From Mobiluncus curtisii subsp. curtisii ATCC 35241 (GTDB lineage Bacteria > Actinomycetota > Actinomycetes > Actinomycetales > Actinomycetaceae), in the NCBI RefSeq assembly GCF_000146285.1, contig NZ_GL385912.1, positions 57,075 through 121,074 on the forward strand: DNA of 64,000 nt. The letters run 5' to 3'. Below are positions 19,125-28,140 of the stretch, piece by piece (the first letter of the stretch is position 1; each line of letters opens with the position of its first letter). Both the position numbers and the translations under genes were made by a program. The notes below the pieces were generated by a model. It was not told where the DNA came from, did not search any database, and saw nothing but the letters and a program-made list of their open reading frames with translations.

Positions 19125-19892
19125 ATGAGCGAGGAAAACAGGGACGACGAGATGAAGGAATCGGCGGATTTACCTACCGCAACAGAGGACAGCGTGGACG
19201 AAACAGCTGCCGAGCAGGTAACCTCTGAGACTCTCGGCGAGGAGGTGGACTCAGCAACGCCGGAACAGAGCGATAAAGCAGAAATCGTGGAGCCGGAAGC
19301 CCTAACCTCGGAACAAATGGTGGCGGCACTGAACGCTCAGGACTATAAAGGCTCGGAGCTGATGGATGTATTAGCCCAGATAGAAGCCTTAATTTCACAA
19401 GCGCGCTCCCTGCCGATGAGTTCATCCGTGCTGGTCAATAAGGCTCAGGCGCTCTCCTTGGTGGAATCGGCGCGCGAAGCTATGCCGGCAGATATCCGTA
19501 TCGCAAACCAGATTGTAGCTGGAGCCAATGCGGTCATCGCCCGTGCCCAAGAGGAAGCAGAGGAAGCTTTGGTGCAAGCAAATTCCACTTCTGAACGTAT
19601 CCAAGCTGATGCCCATGCTCGTGCCGATGAATTGGTCAATCAGGAACGTATCGTCGTTATGGCCAAGGAACGTGCCGAGATGATTATCGAGACCGCGACC
19701 CAACAGGCTACTGACCTAGCGGCGGGAGCGGATCGCTATTGTGAGGAAAAGCTGACGGTGCTGGAAGAAACCCTCGACAAGCTAAAGGAACAGTCCGCCG
19801 CGGGGCGGAGAGTCTTAAGTGAACGCGCGCGCTTCAACCCCGACGATTTGCCCCACCTGGAAGGGGAGAACGCGGAGGTTAAAAATGACTAG
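19125..19892 (+). CDS. DivIVA-like coiled-coil protein, SepIVA-related
   Basis: A 255-residue protein with an acidic, disordered N-terminus (1-65) followed by ELMDVLAQIEALISQARSLPMSSSVLVNK (about 81-109) and a long alanine/glutamate-rich coiled coil to about 235. The segment with LPMSSSVLVNKAQALSLVESAREAMP closely follows mycobacterial SepIVA (Rv2927c), a septation factor that acts at the division site. Gene order also agrees with mycobacteria: SepIVA, DUF177, rnc, mutM. ATG 19125 follows AGGGAG. The last bases overlap the next start. A role in division or polar growth is inferred from homology and synteny, not shown here. Confidence 0.75.
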   Translation: MSEENRDDEMKESADLPTATEDSVDETAAEQVTSETLGEEVDSATPEQSDKAEIVEPEALTSEQMVAALNAQDYKGSELMDVLAQIEALISQARSLPMSSSVLVNKAQALSLVESAREAMPADIRIANQIVAGANAVIARAQEEAEEALVQANSTSERIQADAHARADELVNQERIVVMAKERAEMIIETATQQATDLAAGADRYCEEKLTVLEETLDKLKEQSAAGRRVLSERARFNPDDLPHLEGENAEVKND

Positions 19893-20526
19893 CAGCGCCA
19901 CAGCGCGTGATGCCGGTAAACCCTCTGCCCGGTCCACCGGTACGCAGACCGGGTCTGACTACTGCATCGGTTTAACCTCTCTGCCGGGCAATCCCGGAAA
20001 GACGCTGGAACTGCACGATTACCTGTTGCCGTTGCCAAGCACGTGGACGAATGGAGTCGTGGCTTTGCGGGAGCCCGAAGGTAGTTTCGAGGTCAGCTTG
20101 CAGTCCCTGCACGAGGGGATATTGGTCAGCTTGCAGGGGACGGTGCTGACCGATGCCCAATGCTCGCGCTGTTTGGACCCGGTTCCAAGTACAGTAGAGG
20201 TTAACGAAACGCAGATGTTTTTCTTTCCCGGAGCGCGCGAAGCTGCCCGCCGGGAGGGAGACGAGGAATGGGAAGACATCCTTGAAGTGAGTGCCGAAGA
20301 CGAGGTGGACCTCGAACCGGTGCTGCGGGACGCTCTGGTGCTAGGCATGGAGACTCTGCCATTGTGCCGACCCGACTGTCAAGGATTGTGCCCGGATTGC
20401 GGAGAAAAATTTGAGAATTTGCCCGCCGATCACCATCACGAAGTTTTGGACCCGCGGTGGGCGGCGTTGGGAGATTTAGCGAAAGAGCTGCGCGCCCAGG
20501 AAACTGGAGGGGACGAAGCCTCGTGA
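19885..20526 (+). CDS. DUF177 (YceD-like) protein with zinc-type cysteines
   Basis: A 213-residue cytoplasmic protein of the DUF177 family, linked in other organisms to 23S rRNA accumulation and ribosome assembly. The core contains CSRCL (about 93-97) and CRPDCQGLCPDCG near the C-terminus, a likely zinc site. Start ATG 19885 overlaps the preceding stop codon by 8 bases and has CGGAGG upstream; the frame is open further back but without family similarity. Unlike in many bacteria, rpmF does not follow; rnc does, overlapping by GTGA. Confidence 0.85.
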   Translation: MTSSATARDAGKPSARSTGTQTGSDYCIGLTSLPGNPGKTLELHDYLLPLPSTWTNGVVALREPEGSFEVSLQSLHEGILVSLQGTVLTDAQCSRCLDPVPSTVEVNETQMFFFPGAREAARREGDEEWEDILEVSAEDEVDLEPVLRDALVLGMETLPLCRPDCQGLCPDCGEKFENLPADHHHEVLDPRWAALGDLAKELRAQETGGDEAS

Positions 20527-21272
20527 ATCAGTCCCCACGAAACACAGACAAAATTGGCGAACCGGGTCAACCTCGAGCCACCCTAGAACGTTTACTGGCG
20601 GACTGGGGACAACCGGTCGATACAGAACTTTTGGTGGTCGCGATGACGCACCGGTCCTTTGCCCACGAACATGGGAAAACTGGCTCAACCGGCACGAATG
20701 AACGGTTGGAATTCCTAGGGGATGCGGTGCTACAGATTGTGGTCACCGAATACCTGTTCCGTAACTTCCCCGATGTTCCCGAAGGGGAGTTGGCTCCGAT
20801 GCGGGCCGCCACCGTCAGTCAAACCCCACTGGCGGAAGTTGCACGACGACTGCATCTGGGCGATTACATCTTGCTGGGAATCGGTGAGGACCGACAGGGA
20901 GGTCGAGAAAAGGACTCCATCCTGTCCGACACTTTAGAGGCTCTGATTGGTGCGTCCTACCTCACCTCAGGGTTGGAATCGACGCGCGTCACTATCGAGC
21001 GTCACCTCCGCCGATACTTGCGCAACGCGCCGCGCCGGGCGGTCGGGATGGATTGGAAGACCCATCTGAGCGAGTTCGCGGCCGCTAATTCTCTGGGTGA
21101 ACCGGAGTACGTGGTGCAGGGGAGTGGACCGGACCATGCTCGGGTATTTACTGCTCAAATTCGTATAGCCGGTGAAGTGCTGGGCGAAGGTCAGGGAACC
21201 TCCAAGAAATCCGCTGAGCACAGCGCAGCCGAGGCAGCTTTCGAAATTTTGCAAGACCGTTTCGGGGAATAG
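20523..21272 (+). CDS. rnc: Ribonuclease III
   Basis: A double-stranded-RNA endonuclease of 249 residues for rRNA and mRNA processing. The signature NERLEFLGDAVL (59-70) carries the catalytic acidic residues, with DTLEALIGA as the second acidic cluster; the dsRNA-binding domain starts at about 180 (DWKTHLSEFAAANSL) and ends with SKKSAEHSAAEAAFEIL. The start GTG 20523 overlaps the DUF177 stop as GTGA, giving translational coupling. The upstream in-frame sequence belongs to the previous gene. mutM follows by 7 bases. Confidence 0.95.
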   Translation: MNQSPRNTDKIGEPGQPRATLERLLADWGQPVDTELLVVAMTHRSFAHEHGKTGSTGTNERLEFLGDAVLQIVVTEYLFRNFPDVPEGELAPMRAATVSQTPLAEVARRLHLGDYILLGIGEDRQGGREKDSILSDTLEALIGASYLTSGLESTRVTIERHLRRYLRNAPRRAVGMDWKTHLSEFAAANSLGEPEYVVQGSGPDHARVFTAQIRIAGEVLGEGQGTSKKSAEHSAAEAAFEILQDRFGE

Positions 21273-21279
21273 ATAGCAT

Positions 21280-22245
21280 ATGCCGGAGCTTCCCGAAGTG
21301 GAGACAATTCGCCGTAATCTGGAGCAAACCGTGGTGGGGGCGCGGGTTCTCGGTGCCAGCGACCCCACCCATGAGCGGACTTTGCGCAATCAGCAGGGGG
21401 GAATCACGGGGTTGCGCGCAGGACTGGTGGGGGCGTGTCTAGGTGCGGCAGTACGGCGCGGAAAGTTTTTGTGGTTTCCTTTGCTAGGGGATACCCCCAG
21501 GGAAAAAGGTCCGCTTGCCCTCGTGATGCACCTGGGTATGTCGGGACAGCTGCGAGTGGAATCTAGGGGCGCGACTTTGCACCGTAAAGAGGCAGCCGCG
21601 TCACCACAAGCCGCTCCGCAGCATTCGAGAGAGACTCGACTTTTGCCTCATGAACGCGTTCGCATCACCCTCGACAATGGGAAAGACCTGGTATTTTGCG
21701 ACCAGCGCACCTTTGGTCATGTCGAACTCCGACCGTTGCAACCCACCGCGGATGGTGCTCCCGGAGGGATGGGTGCCCCGGAACCGCTGCTACCGCAGGG
21801 CATGGAACATATTGCCCGCGATGTGCTCGATCCGTGCCGAGATACAACAGATTTCGTGAAAAAAACTCATGCCAGCACGCGAGCAATCAAAACCAAGTTG
21901 TTGGATCAGGGCATTGTCTCCGGTATCGGAAACATTTATGCAGATGAAGGCTTATTTGCTGCCCGGATACATCCCGCTGCTCCCGGTCGGTCGCTCAGCG
22001 ATAGGAAACTGCGGAAATTGCTAGGTGCCGTGGCGGCGGTGATGGAACAGGCGTTGGTCTTTGGGGGTACTTCATTTGACCGCTTATACGTGAATTCTTG
22101 GGGCAATCCAGGCGAATTCGCAAAAGAATTGCAGGTTTACGGACGGGGTGGACAAAGTTGCCACCGCTGCGGGACACGGCTCGATAAGATGATTATTGAC
22201 GGTCGCTCCAGCGTGTTTTGTCCACGCTGCCAGCGAAAGCGTTAG
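21280..22245 (+). CDS. mutM: Formamidopyrimidine-DNA glycosylase
   Basis: A base-excision repair enzyme that removes 8-oxoguanine and formamidopyrimidines. The protein of 321 residues starts MPELPEVETIRRNL with the catalytic Pro2 and Glu3. It has SGIGNIYADEGLF in the H2TH region and the C-terminal zinc finger CHRCGTRLDKM...FCPRC. It is longer than the usual 270-290, mainly through a hydrophilic insertion around residues 105-125 and another at about 155-175. It lies 7 bases after rnc, as in mycobacteria. Confidence 0.95.
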   Translation: MPELPEVETIRRNLEQTVVGARVLGASDPTHERTLRNQQGGITGLRAGLVGACLGAAVRRGKFLWFPLLGDTPREKGPLALVMHLGMSGQLRVESRGATLHRKEAAASPQAAPQHSRETRLLPHERVRITLDNGKDLVFCDQRTFGHVELRPLQPTADGAPGGMGAPEPLLPQGMEHIARDVLDPCRDTTDFVKKTHASTRAIKTKLLDQGIVSGIGNIYADEGLFAARIHPAAPGRSLSDRKLRKLLGAVAAVMEQALVFGGTSFDRLYVNSWGNPGEFAKELQVYGRGGQSCHRCGTRLDKMIIDGRSSVFCPRCQRKR

Positions 22246-22257
22246 GAAGGACCAGAG

Positions 22258-22920
22258 ATGACTGAGCTGTCGGAAATTCGCGTCATGATTGTCGACGATC
22301 ACGAGATTGTACGCCGTGGCATCGCTGAGATCGTGGATAGGGCTGCGGATTTACAGGTCGTCGCCGAAGCCGGCTCAGTTGCCGAGGCCCTCTCGAGAGC
22401 CGAGTTGGCAAACCCTAATGTGGTTTTGGTGGACTTGCAGCTGCCCGATGGCACCGGCATTGATTTGATTCGACAACTGCGAGTGATGACACCAAACGCG
22501 CGCATGATTGTGTTGACCTCCTTTGATGATGACGAGGCCCTGGCAGAATCCTTGGAAGTTGGGGCGGCTGCTTATTTGTTGAAGACTGTGGCAGGGGTGG
22601 AAATCACTAACGTTATCAAAGCAGTAGCGGCAGGCAGAACTCTGCTTGATGAACGCACCGTGACACGCACCAGCGCTAATCGCAGCGGTCCTACCGAACA
22701 CTTGACCCCTACCGAAAAGAAAATTCTGGGATTAATCGGCGATGGTCTGTCTAATCGAGAAATCGGGGACACTTTGGGAGTGGCTGAAAAGACCGTGAAA
22801 AACCACATTACCGCACTGCTGTCGAAGATGGGTCTGCAGCGGCGCACTCAGGTGGCAGCGTGGGTGGCTTCGCAGCGCTCTGCCGAGTGGCGCAAGAATT
22901 CTCCGCGTGCCGAACTGTAA
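22258..22920 (+). CDS. NarL/LuxR-family response regulator
   Basis: A 220-residue two-component transcription regulator. The receiver domain (about 7-122) has the acidic pair Asp13-Asp14, the phospho-acceptor Asp59 in VLVDLQLPDG and Lys in AAYLLKTVAG. The LuxR-type HTH (about 146-210) has LTPTEKKILGLIGDGLSNREIGD and VAEKTVKNHITALLSKMGL. The architecture is like DevR/DosR and LiaR. It lies 12 bases behind mutM. Its likely partner kinase is encoded on the opposite strand immediately downstream, with the two 3' ends only 38 bases apart. Target genes are unknown; cydABDC is a reasonable candidate. Confidence 0.93.
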   Translation: MTELSEIRVMIVDDHEIVRRGIAEIVDRAADLQVVAEAGSVAEALSRAELANPNVVLVDLQLPDGTGIDLIRQLRVMTPNARMIVLTSFDDDEALAESLEVGAAAYLLKTVAGVEITNVIKAVAAGRTLLDERTVTRTSANRSGPTEHLTPTEKKILGLIGDGLSNREIGDTLGVAEKTVKNHITALLSKMGLQRRTQVAAWVASQRSAEWRKNSPRAEL

Positions 22921-22958
22921 CCACCACAGCAGTTGACCAGGGGGTACCTCTCGCGTAG

Positions 22959-24230
22959 CTACTCAAGCGGAATGCACCAGGTCAGAAGGGTTCCGCTGGC
23001 TCCGTCAGGGCGTTTTCCGATGCGCATCATCCCCAGGTGAATCGTGGCGCGGGCGGTCATGTTGGCTAAGCCTGAATGGTGATCAATCCTGGAATCAAGC
23101 CCGCACCCGTCATCCTGAATCTCTACTCGCAGCATCCCATTGGTCTGGGTGGGCAGGGGAACGCTTGCTTCATTGAGGGCGCAGCGAGGCGGAACCAACC
23201 CCGGATTAAACCAAATATCGACTTCCAGACGTACCTCAGTAGCATGAGCGTGCCGAGCCACATTCGTCAGTCCCTCTCGTACTACCGCAAGAACATCAGA
23301 GATGAGAGAATCCGGTAACCTGTGGCGCAGCCGTTCCTCCATCCTTTCCATATTGTCCAGAGTGCAAACTTCATTATCTAGGCGCACAATGAGTGACGGG
23401 GCAAAGCCGAGGGAGCGGCGAGACAGCGAAGCCTCCATTCGCAACCCACCCAAAAGTTCCGGTTCGGCAGTGTCTTGATCTTTCAGTTCACTGACAATCC
23501 GACGGATTTCCCCTACCGAGTCGCCCACTGAATGCAGCGCTTCATCCAGAGTCGTGCGAATTGTCTGTGCCGTGAGTTCCCGATCGCTGAGGTCTTCCTT
23601 TAGCGCTTCGAGATGCAGAGAAGTCGCGAACAATTGTTGGATAGCCAGGTCATGCAGGTCGCGGGCAATGCGCTGGCGTTCTTCCAACAGCTCCGCACGA
23701 TCCTCGGACTGTCGCACGCCGGACAAGCGCAACGCTAGGGTAGCTTGGGCCGCAAAATTCTCGGCGGAGCGCAAATCCGGGACGGTAAATTCGGGGCTGC
23801 CGGGATTGCGAAATAGGATAATCACACCGCTGGCAGCACCGCGCTCGCTCATCGGGGCATAGAGAGCCGGACCAAAAATGGACAGTTCCGGAATTCGCAG
23901 TAAGTTGGCGCGCTCCATAGATTCCACGATAATGCCAACATTGTTGCGGATGACCGACTGGGCGCGTCCTTCGGGAGGAAATTCCAAACCAATCATCTGT
24001 GCGGCTGCCTCGCCGTCAGCAATTTCACAGATGTATTTTCCGCCCAAGCTGGGCAGCACAATCAAGGTCGTATCAGCCTCCGCCACCCGACGCACGGAGG
24101 AAGCAATGAGAGCCAGTGCTTCCTCCTCATCGGTATCTTCCAACAGAGCCGTGGTGATGCTTTGGCTCATGCGGTTCCATCGCTGTAAAGTTTCAAGCTC
24201 CAAGTTCAGTGCATTAATTTTTTCACGCAA
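22959..24230 (-). CDS. GAF-domain sensor histidine kinase (NarL-type partner)
   Basis: A 423-residue kinase without clear transmembrane segments. An N-terminal coiled coil leads to a GAF domain (about 30-175), then the HisKA_3 dimerisation region with the phospho-acceptor His in ERQRIARDLHDLAIQQL (His about 193), an N-box VREGLTNVARHA and a G-box QDDGCGLDSR. This layout resembles soluble DevS/NreB-like sensors of oxygen or redox state, but no heme or Fe-S ligand pattern can be assigned by eye. The start is TTG 24230 with AGGGGAAAG upstream; the in-frame codons further back reach a stop. It lies 49 bases after cydC on the same strand, so it is probably transcribed with cydDC. Confidence 0.88.
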   Translation of the reverse strand: MREKINALNLELETLQRWNRMSQSITTALLEDTDEEEALALIASSVRRVAEADTTLIVLPSLGGKYICEIADGEAAAQMIGLEFPPEGRAQSVIRNNVGIIVESMERANLLRIPELSIFGPALYAPMSERGAASGVIILFRNPGSPEFTVPDLRSAENFAAQATLALRLSGVRQSEDRAELLEERQRIARDLHDLAIQQLFATSLHLEALKEDLSDRELTAQTIRTTLDEALHSVGDSVGEIRRIVSELKDQDTAEPELLGGLRMEASLSRRSLGFAPSLIVRLDNEVCTLDNMERMEERLRHRLPDSLISDVLAVVREGLTNVARHAHATEVRLEVDIWFNPGLVPPRCALNEASVPLPTQTNGMLRVEIQDDGCGLDSRIDHHSGLANMTARATIHLGMMRIGKRPDGASGTLLTWCIPLE

Positions 24231-24279
24231 AACAGCATGACTTTCCCCTAAATATTTATTGACCTTGGGGCTGACTCGC

Positions 24280-26223
24280 TCAGACGTAGCTCTTCTCCTG
24301 TTCTAGGTTCCAACGGTAAGTGGGGTTAGTCTCGACCAAACTAGCGTGTGTTCCCCGCGCGGTGATGCGGGTCACCTCGTCATTTTCGCTATCCAGCTTA
24401 CCGAGCACAATAACTTCATCGGCTTTGTCCAGGGCGCTGAGCCGGTGAGTGACCAACAGCACACCACGTTCCCCACTCTTGCCGGTAGACAGCAGGTCGG
24501 AGACAAGCTGGTCAGCCATAGCCCCGTCCAGATGCTCGCCGGGCTCGTCCAGGGCAAGGAGTTGCGCTGGGGTCGCCAAAGCTCGTGCCAACAGGATGCG
24601 TCGGCGCTCCCCGCCGCTCAACGCTGCCCCGTCCATGCCGAGTAGAGTGTCCAGACCATCTGGGGCAGCCTGCAGCCACTGACCCATCCCGGCCTCTTGC
24701 AACAGCTTTTCCGCTTCTAGGGTTCCTACATTGGCTCGTGCTACCCGAATGTTTTCCAGGGCGGTAGTGGCAAAAATATGGGCGTCCTCTGCGGTCATCA
24801 CGATTTTTTCACTCACGATGGACCGCGGCAGCGCGGTGATGTCGATTCCTCCCAGTGTCAGGCTGCCACCTCGGGGGGGAATCAAGCCTGCCAAAGTATA
24901 AAGCAGTGTGGATTTGCCAATTCCAGAGCGCCCGACAATTGCCAAAGCCTTGCCGGGGCATAGGTCCAGGTCAATCCCGCTGGCAATAATCGGTCCGCCG
25001 GGCCACCCAATCTCCAGGTCTTTTGCCACCAGATGAGCCTCAACTTCGGTGACGGGTGAGATTTCCGCGTGGTGCCCTTCCTCGTTGAAGACTGCCTTCG
25101 GGGCAGCATTGCTGTTCGGGGCGGCGTCCGCGGCGTAAATCTGTTTCAGGGCTGTCTCGACATAGTCCGCTCCACCCATCAAATCCACCAGCCGGGTCGC
25201 GGCGGCACCGGAGGACACCAGCTGTACCGCAGCGGCAGCCAGTTGGGAGGTTCCTTCAAAGGCTGCCAGGGGAGCCAGCACTAAAATCGCCAGGTTTACG
25301 TCCCACAGTTGACCGCTGACGACCAGGGGAGTGCCAATCAGGAAACCGCACAGGACTGCCGCGCCCATCGAAATATTGTCAATAAAGGCGGCGATTGCAG
25401 AAGGACGGGCAGCCTTGTCTTTAAGCTTTTGGATGACTTGTTCCACCTGGTTCAGGTGGTCTTGTGCGGCTTGCAAGCGTCCGGAAACCGCCAACTCGCT
25501 GGCATTCATCAGCAGGTTTTGGGCGCTGGCAGTCAGCTCTATCTGAGCCTGCTGGGAGGCTAACTCGGCGATACGTGCCGAACGAATCGTCAGGAGGGGT
25601 CCCACCACGCCAGCCATCAGCAGACAGATTAGCAGCGTGAGCGCCGCCAGGGGAGCCAGGAACCAGAATAATATAACGGTGGCGATGGCAGTGATAGCGG
25701 TAACCATTCCGGGGAGGACAGACTTCACCACGAAGTCTCCGACCGAATCGACATCGCCTCCGGTACGCGCCAAGATTTCTCCGCGTCGCAAAGCCGCGAT
25801 GTTCTTTGCCGGGCGACCAGCCAAAATGCGGTAAACCGTGTGGCGCAAATCAGCGACTCCCAACAGGGCGACCTTGTGAGACGCTAGGCGCTCCAGATAG
25901 CGAAAGAGTGCCCTGCCAATCCCAAAGAAACGTACCGCTACGGCTGCGACCGCCAAATCCATCCACAGAGCGTCAATCTGGGCAGCACGGGCAATGAGCC
26001 AAGCCGCCACGACCGACAGCCCGATGGCGCAGACTAGCGTCGAAACACCCAAGAGAATAGCCAGAGCCATATTGGCACGATTCAAGCGCATCATTCTGTA
26101 GGTCAGGCGCAGGTTACGCAGCTCCTCGCGAGAAATAAATGCGGTATTTGGCATGGCAGAGCTGGCGGACTCAGCAGCAGATTCCATAAACTCGGCGGGA
26201 AAAGTTGACTTGTTGCTACTCAT
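24280..26223 (-). CDS. cydC: Cytochrome bd assembly ABC transporter subunit CydC
   Basis: A fused permease-ATPase of 647 residues that with CydD forms the exporter needed for cytochrome bd assembly (thiol/heme handling in known systems). Six helices lie within about 50-330; the ATPase follows with Walker A GRSGIGKST (about 432-440), signature LSGGERRRILLARAL and Walker B LLALDEP. A low-complexity insert (about 365-390) separates the halves. ATG 26223 overlaps the cydD stop as ATGA. The protein starts with a 45-residue hydrophilic extension; a downstream start is possible. Confidence 0.9.
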   Translation of the reverse strand: MSSNKSTFPAEFMESAAESASSAMPNTAFISREELRNLRLTYRMMRLNRANMALAILLGVSTLVCAIGLSVVAAWLIARAAQIDALWMDLAVAAVAVRFFGIGRALFRYLERLASHKVALLGVADLRHTVYRILAGRPAKNIAALRRGEILARTGGDVDSVGDFVVKSVLPGMVTAITAIATVILFWFLAPLAALTLLICLLMAGVVGPLLTIRSARIAELASQQAQIELTASAQNLLMNASELAVSGRLQAAQDHLNQVEQVIQKLKDKAARPSAIAAFIDNISMGAAVLCGFLIGTPLVVSGQLWDVNLAILVLAPLAAFEGTSQLAAAAVQLVSSGAAATRLVDLMGGADYVETALKQIYAADAAPNSNAAPKAVFNEEGHHAEISPVTEVEAHLVAKDLEIGWPGGPIIASGIDLDLCPGKALAIVGRSGIGKSTLLYTLAGLIPPRGGSLTLGGIDITALPRSIVSEKIVMTAEDAHIFATTALENIRVARANVGTLEAEKLLQEAGMGQWLQAAPDGLDTLLGMDGAALSGGERRRILLARALATPAQLLALDEPGEHLDGAMADQLVSDLLSTGKSGERGVLLVTHRLSALDKADEVIVLGKLDSENDEVTRITARGTHASLVETNPTYRWNLEQEKSYV

Positions 26224-28013
26224 GCGCGCACCTCGTTATCAGCAAAATCAAGATTCAAAATGAGTGGGGGCAAATCCTCACGCCCATCTGGTTTGCGTTT
26301 GTGTGCTCGGACCTTCGGCTTTGCCGCAGCTGCTGCCTGGGCTTCCTGTTCCACCTCAGCTGCGGTGAAGGGTCTGGTGTCTACCGGAATGGACACATCG
26401 GCTACGTTCAGCACTGCTTGACGGTGGGCAATGACAACTACGGTTTTACCTTGGGACTTTAGGGTTTTAATTCCAGCGATTACCTGGGTTTCCAGGTTCG
26501 CATCGAGGTGCGCGGTCGGCTCGTCCAAGACGATGAGCTGCGCCTGTTGAGTCAGTGCATGGGTCAGTGCCAAGCGTTGCCGCTGACCGACGGACAGACC
26601 CAAGCCACCAGCGCCAAGCTGGGTCAGCCAGCCTTGTGACAACCCCTGTACCACCTCGTCAAAGTGCGTGATGCGACTGGCTTCCACTAGGGCGGGACTG
26701 GGCTCGGTTCCGGACTCGCCTAAGTTTTCTAACACTGTGCCGGGCAGGATAGCAGGATTTTGAGGAACCCAAGCACACTGCTCCCACCACGAGGCGAGGT
26801 CGATTTCGGGCAGTGGTACACTCCCCGCAGGTCCGCTCACCGTCAGTTCCCCCTGGTCGATGGTTTGCAGCCCTAGTATGCTCATAGCAGTGGTCGTTTT
26901 CCCGGAACCGCTGGCACCTGTCAGAGCATAAATTTTCCCCGGTTCGAGGTTGGCAGTCAGACTGGCAGGAGCCCACATTCCGCGGGCTTTCACCCCTACG
27001 TCATGCAGCTGGATAGTGGCTTTGGTCAGGTCAGGAGCCGCGATATGTCCTGTTTTGGGCAACGGTTCTTCCAAGATAGCAAAAGCGGCTTCCGCGGCGG
27101 TAACCCCATCAGAGGAGGCATGGAACTGTTTGCCCACTTCCCGCAGCGGGCTAAACACCTCCGGTGTCAGCATAATGACCAGCAGCCCGGTGAACAGGTC
27201 AAGTTGGTTATTCAACAAGCGAATTCCGACTTCGACCGCTACCAGTGCTACACACAGTGTGGTCAAGAATTCCAGGGCACCGCCACTCATAAACGCGACA
27301 CGTAAAGTCTGCATGGTGGAACGGGAATATTCATAACCGACGCGTTTCACCTGCTTGGCAGGATCTTGTTCGCGACCCAAGGACTTGAGAGTAGCCAGAC
27401 CAGCCAATAGATCCACCAGCTGACCGCCCATGCGTTTCATGGAGGCCAAACGTTTATCAGAGTATTCCTGGGTCAAAATCCCGATGAGAATCATGAACAG
27501 GGGGATGAGTGGGATAGTTGCCAGTACGAAAATGGCACTAATCCAGTCGAGGTAAACGATTACCAACAATGTCAGGGGAGTAACTGTCACCGAGAGTAAA
27601 AGCTGGGGGAGAAAAAAGACAAAGTAGGCGTCGAGATCTTTCAAGGCGCGTACGACTGTGGTGACGGTGTCTTGACCGTGTTGGGTTTGCCAGCGGGGAC
27701 CGAGCTTCGTGGCATGAGTCAGGACTTTTTGCCGGATTTCCCGGATCGCGCCCGTCGCTGCTCGGTGCGCAAACCACTGTCGAATCAGCAGGGACAAGCC
27801 CCTGCCCAAAAGGACTAAGACCAACACGCCGAGGGTGGGAACGATGAAAGACAGAGGCTGATGTTCCATGATGACCGGGGTCGCGGCTTTGGAGATAAGG
27901 CAATCTTGCGCGATGATGAAAACTGCTGAGAGAAAACCGAAAACGGTGATAAAGATAATGTATCCGCGGGCGGTTTTGGCGTACTTCAGCAGTCGGGGAT
28001 CCAGGGGTTTCAC
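26220..28013 (-). CDS. cydD: Cytochrome bd assembly ABC transporter subunit CydD
   Basis: The partner of CydC, with membrane part about 15-300 and ATPase with Walker A GASGSGKTT, signature LSVGQRQRLALTHAL and Walker B LIVLDEPTAHLD. The frame is open back to a GTG at 28097, but that codon lies inside a perfect 13-pair hairpin with a T-run behind it. The GTG at 28013 gives the N-terminus VKPLDPRLLKYAKTARGY, similar to actinobacterial CydD proteins, with GAGGGG just upstream, so it is preferred (597 residues). A C-terminal basic tail of about 35 residues follows the ATPase. It overlaps cydC by 4 bases. Confidence 0.87.
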   Translation of the reverse strand: MKPLDPRLLKYAKTARGYIIFITVFGFLSAVFIIAQDCLISKAATPVIMEHQPLSFIVPTLGVLVLVLLGRGLSLLIRQWFAHRAATGAIREIRQKVLTHATKLGPRWQTQHGQDTVTTVVRALKDLDAYFVFFLPQLLLSVTVTPLTLLVIVYLDWISAIFVLATIPLIPLFMILIGILTQEYSDKRLASMKRMGGQLVDLLAGLATLKSLGREQDPAKQVKRVGYEYSRSTMQTLRVAFMSGGALEFLTTLCVALVAVEVGIRLLNNQLDLFTGLLVIMLTPEVFSPLREVGKQFHASSDGVTAAEAAFAILEEPLPKTGHIAAPDLTKATIQLHDVGVKARGMWAPASLTANLEPGKIYALTGASGSGKTTTAMSILGLQTIDQGELTVSGPAGSVPLPEIDLASWWEQCAWVPQNPAILPGTVLENLGESGTEPSPALVEASRITHFDEVVQGLSQGWLTQLGAGGLGLSVGQRQRLALTHALTQQAQLIVLDEPTAHLDANLETQVIAGIKTLKSQGKTVVVIAHRQAVLNVADVSIPVDTRPFTAAEVEQEAQAAAAAKPKVRAHKRKPDGREDLPPLILNLDFADNEVRA

Positions 28014-28085
28014 CCCCTCAGCTTTCCATATTTTAGAGAAAATCTCCACAGCGAGCTCAGCCAAAAATCCCTGATAAAACTGGTG

Positions 28086-28113
28086 CGGGCGGGTCACCGT
28101 GGTGACCCGCCCG
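28086..28113 (-). terminator. Terminator-like hairpin between cydB and cydD
   Basis: CGGGCGGGTCACC (28086-28098) and GGTGACCCGCCCG (28101-28113) form a perfect 13-pair stem with a 2-base spacer at its centre. Read on the minus strand it lies 28 bases after the cydB stop and is followed within about 6 bases by TTTTATC. Just before it on the minus strand is a small ACGGT/ACCGT hairpin at about 28116-28129. It suggests partial termination or mRNA processing between cydAB and cydDC. Confidence 0.7.
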
Positions 28114-28140
28114 TAACGGTTTAGACCGTCGTCGCTTTAT

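Noticed and set aside
28014..28097. CydD start at GTG 28097
   Set aside because: The codon is inside a perfect hairpin that looks like a terminator, and the 28 extra residues are not family-like.
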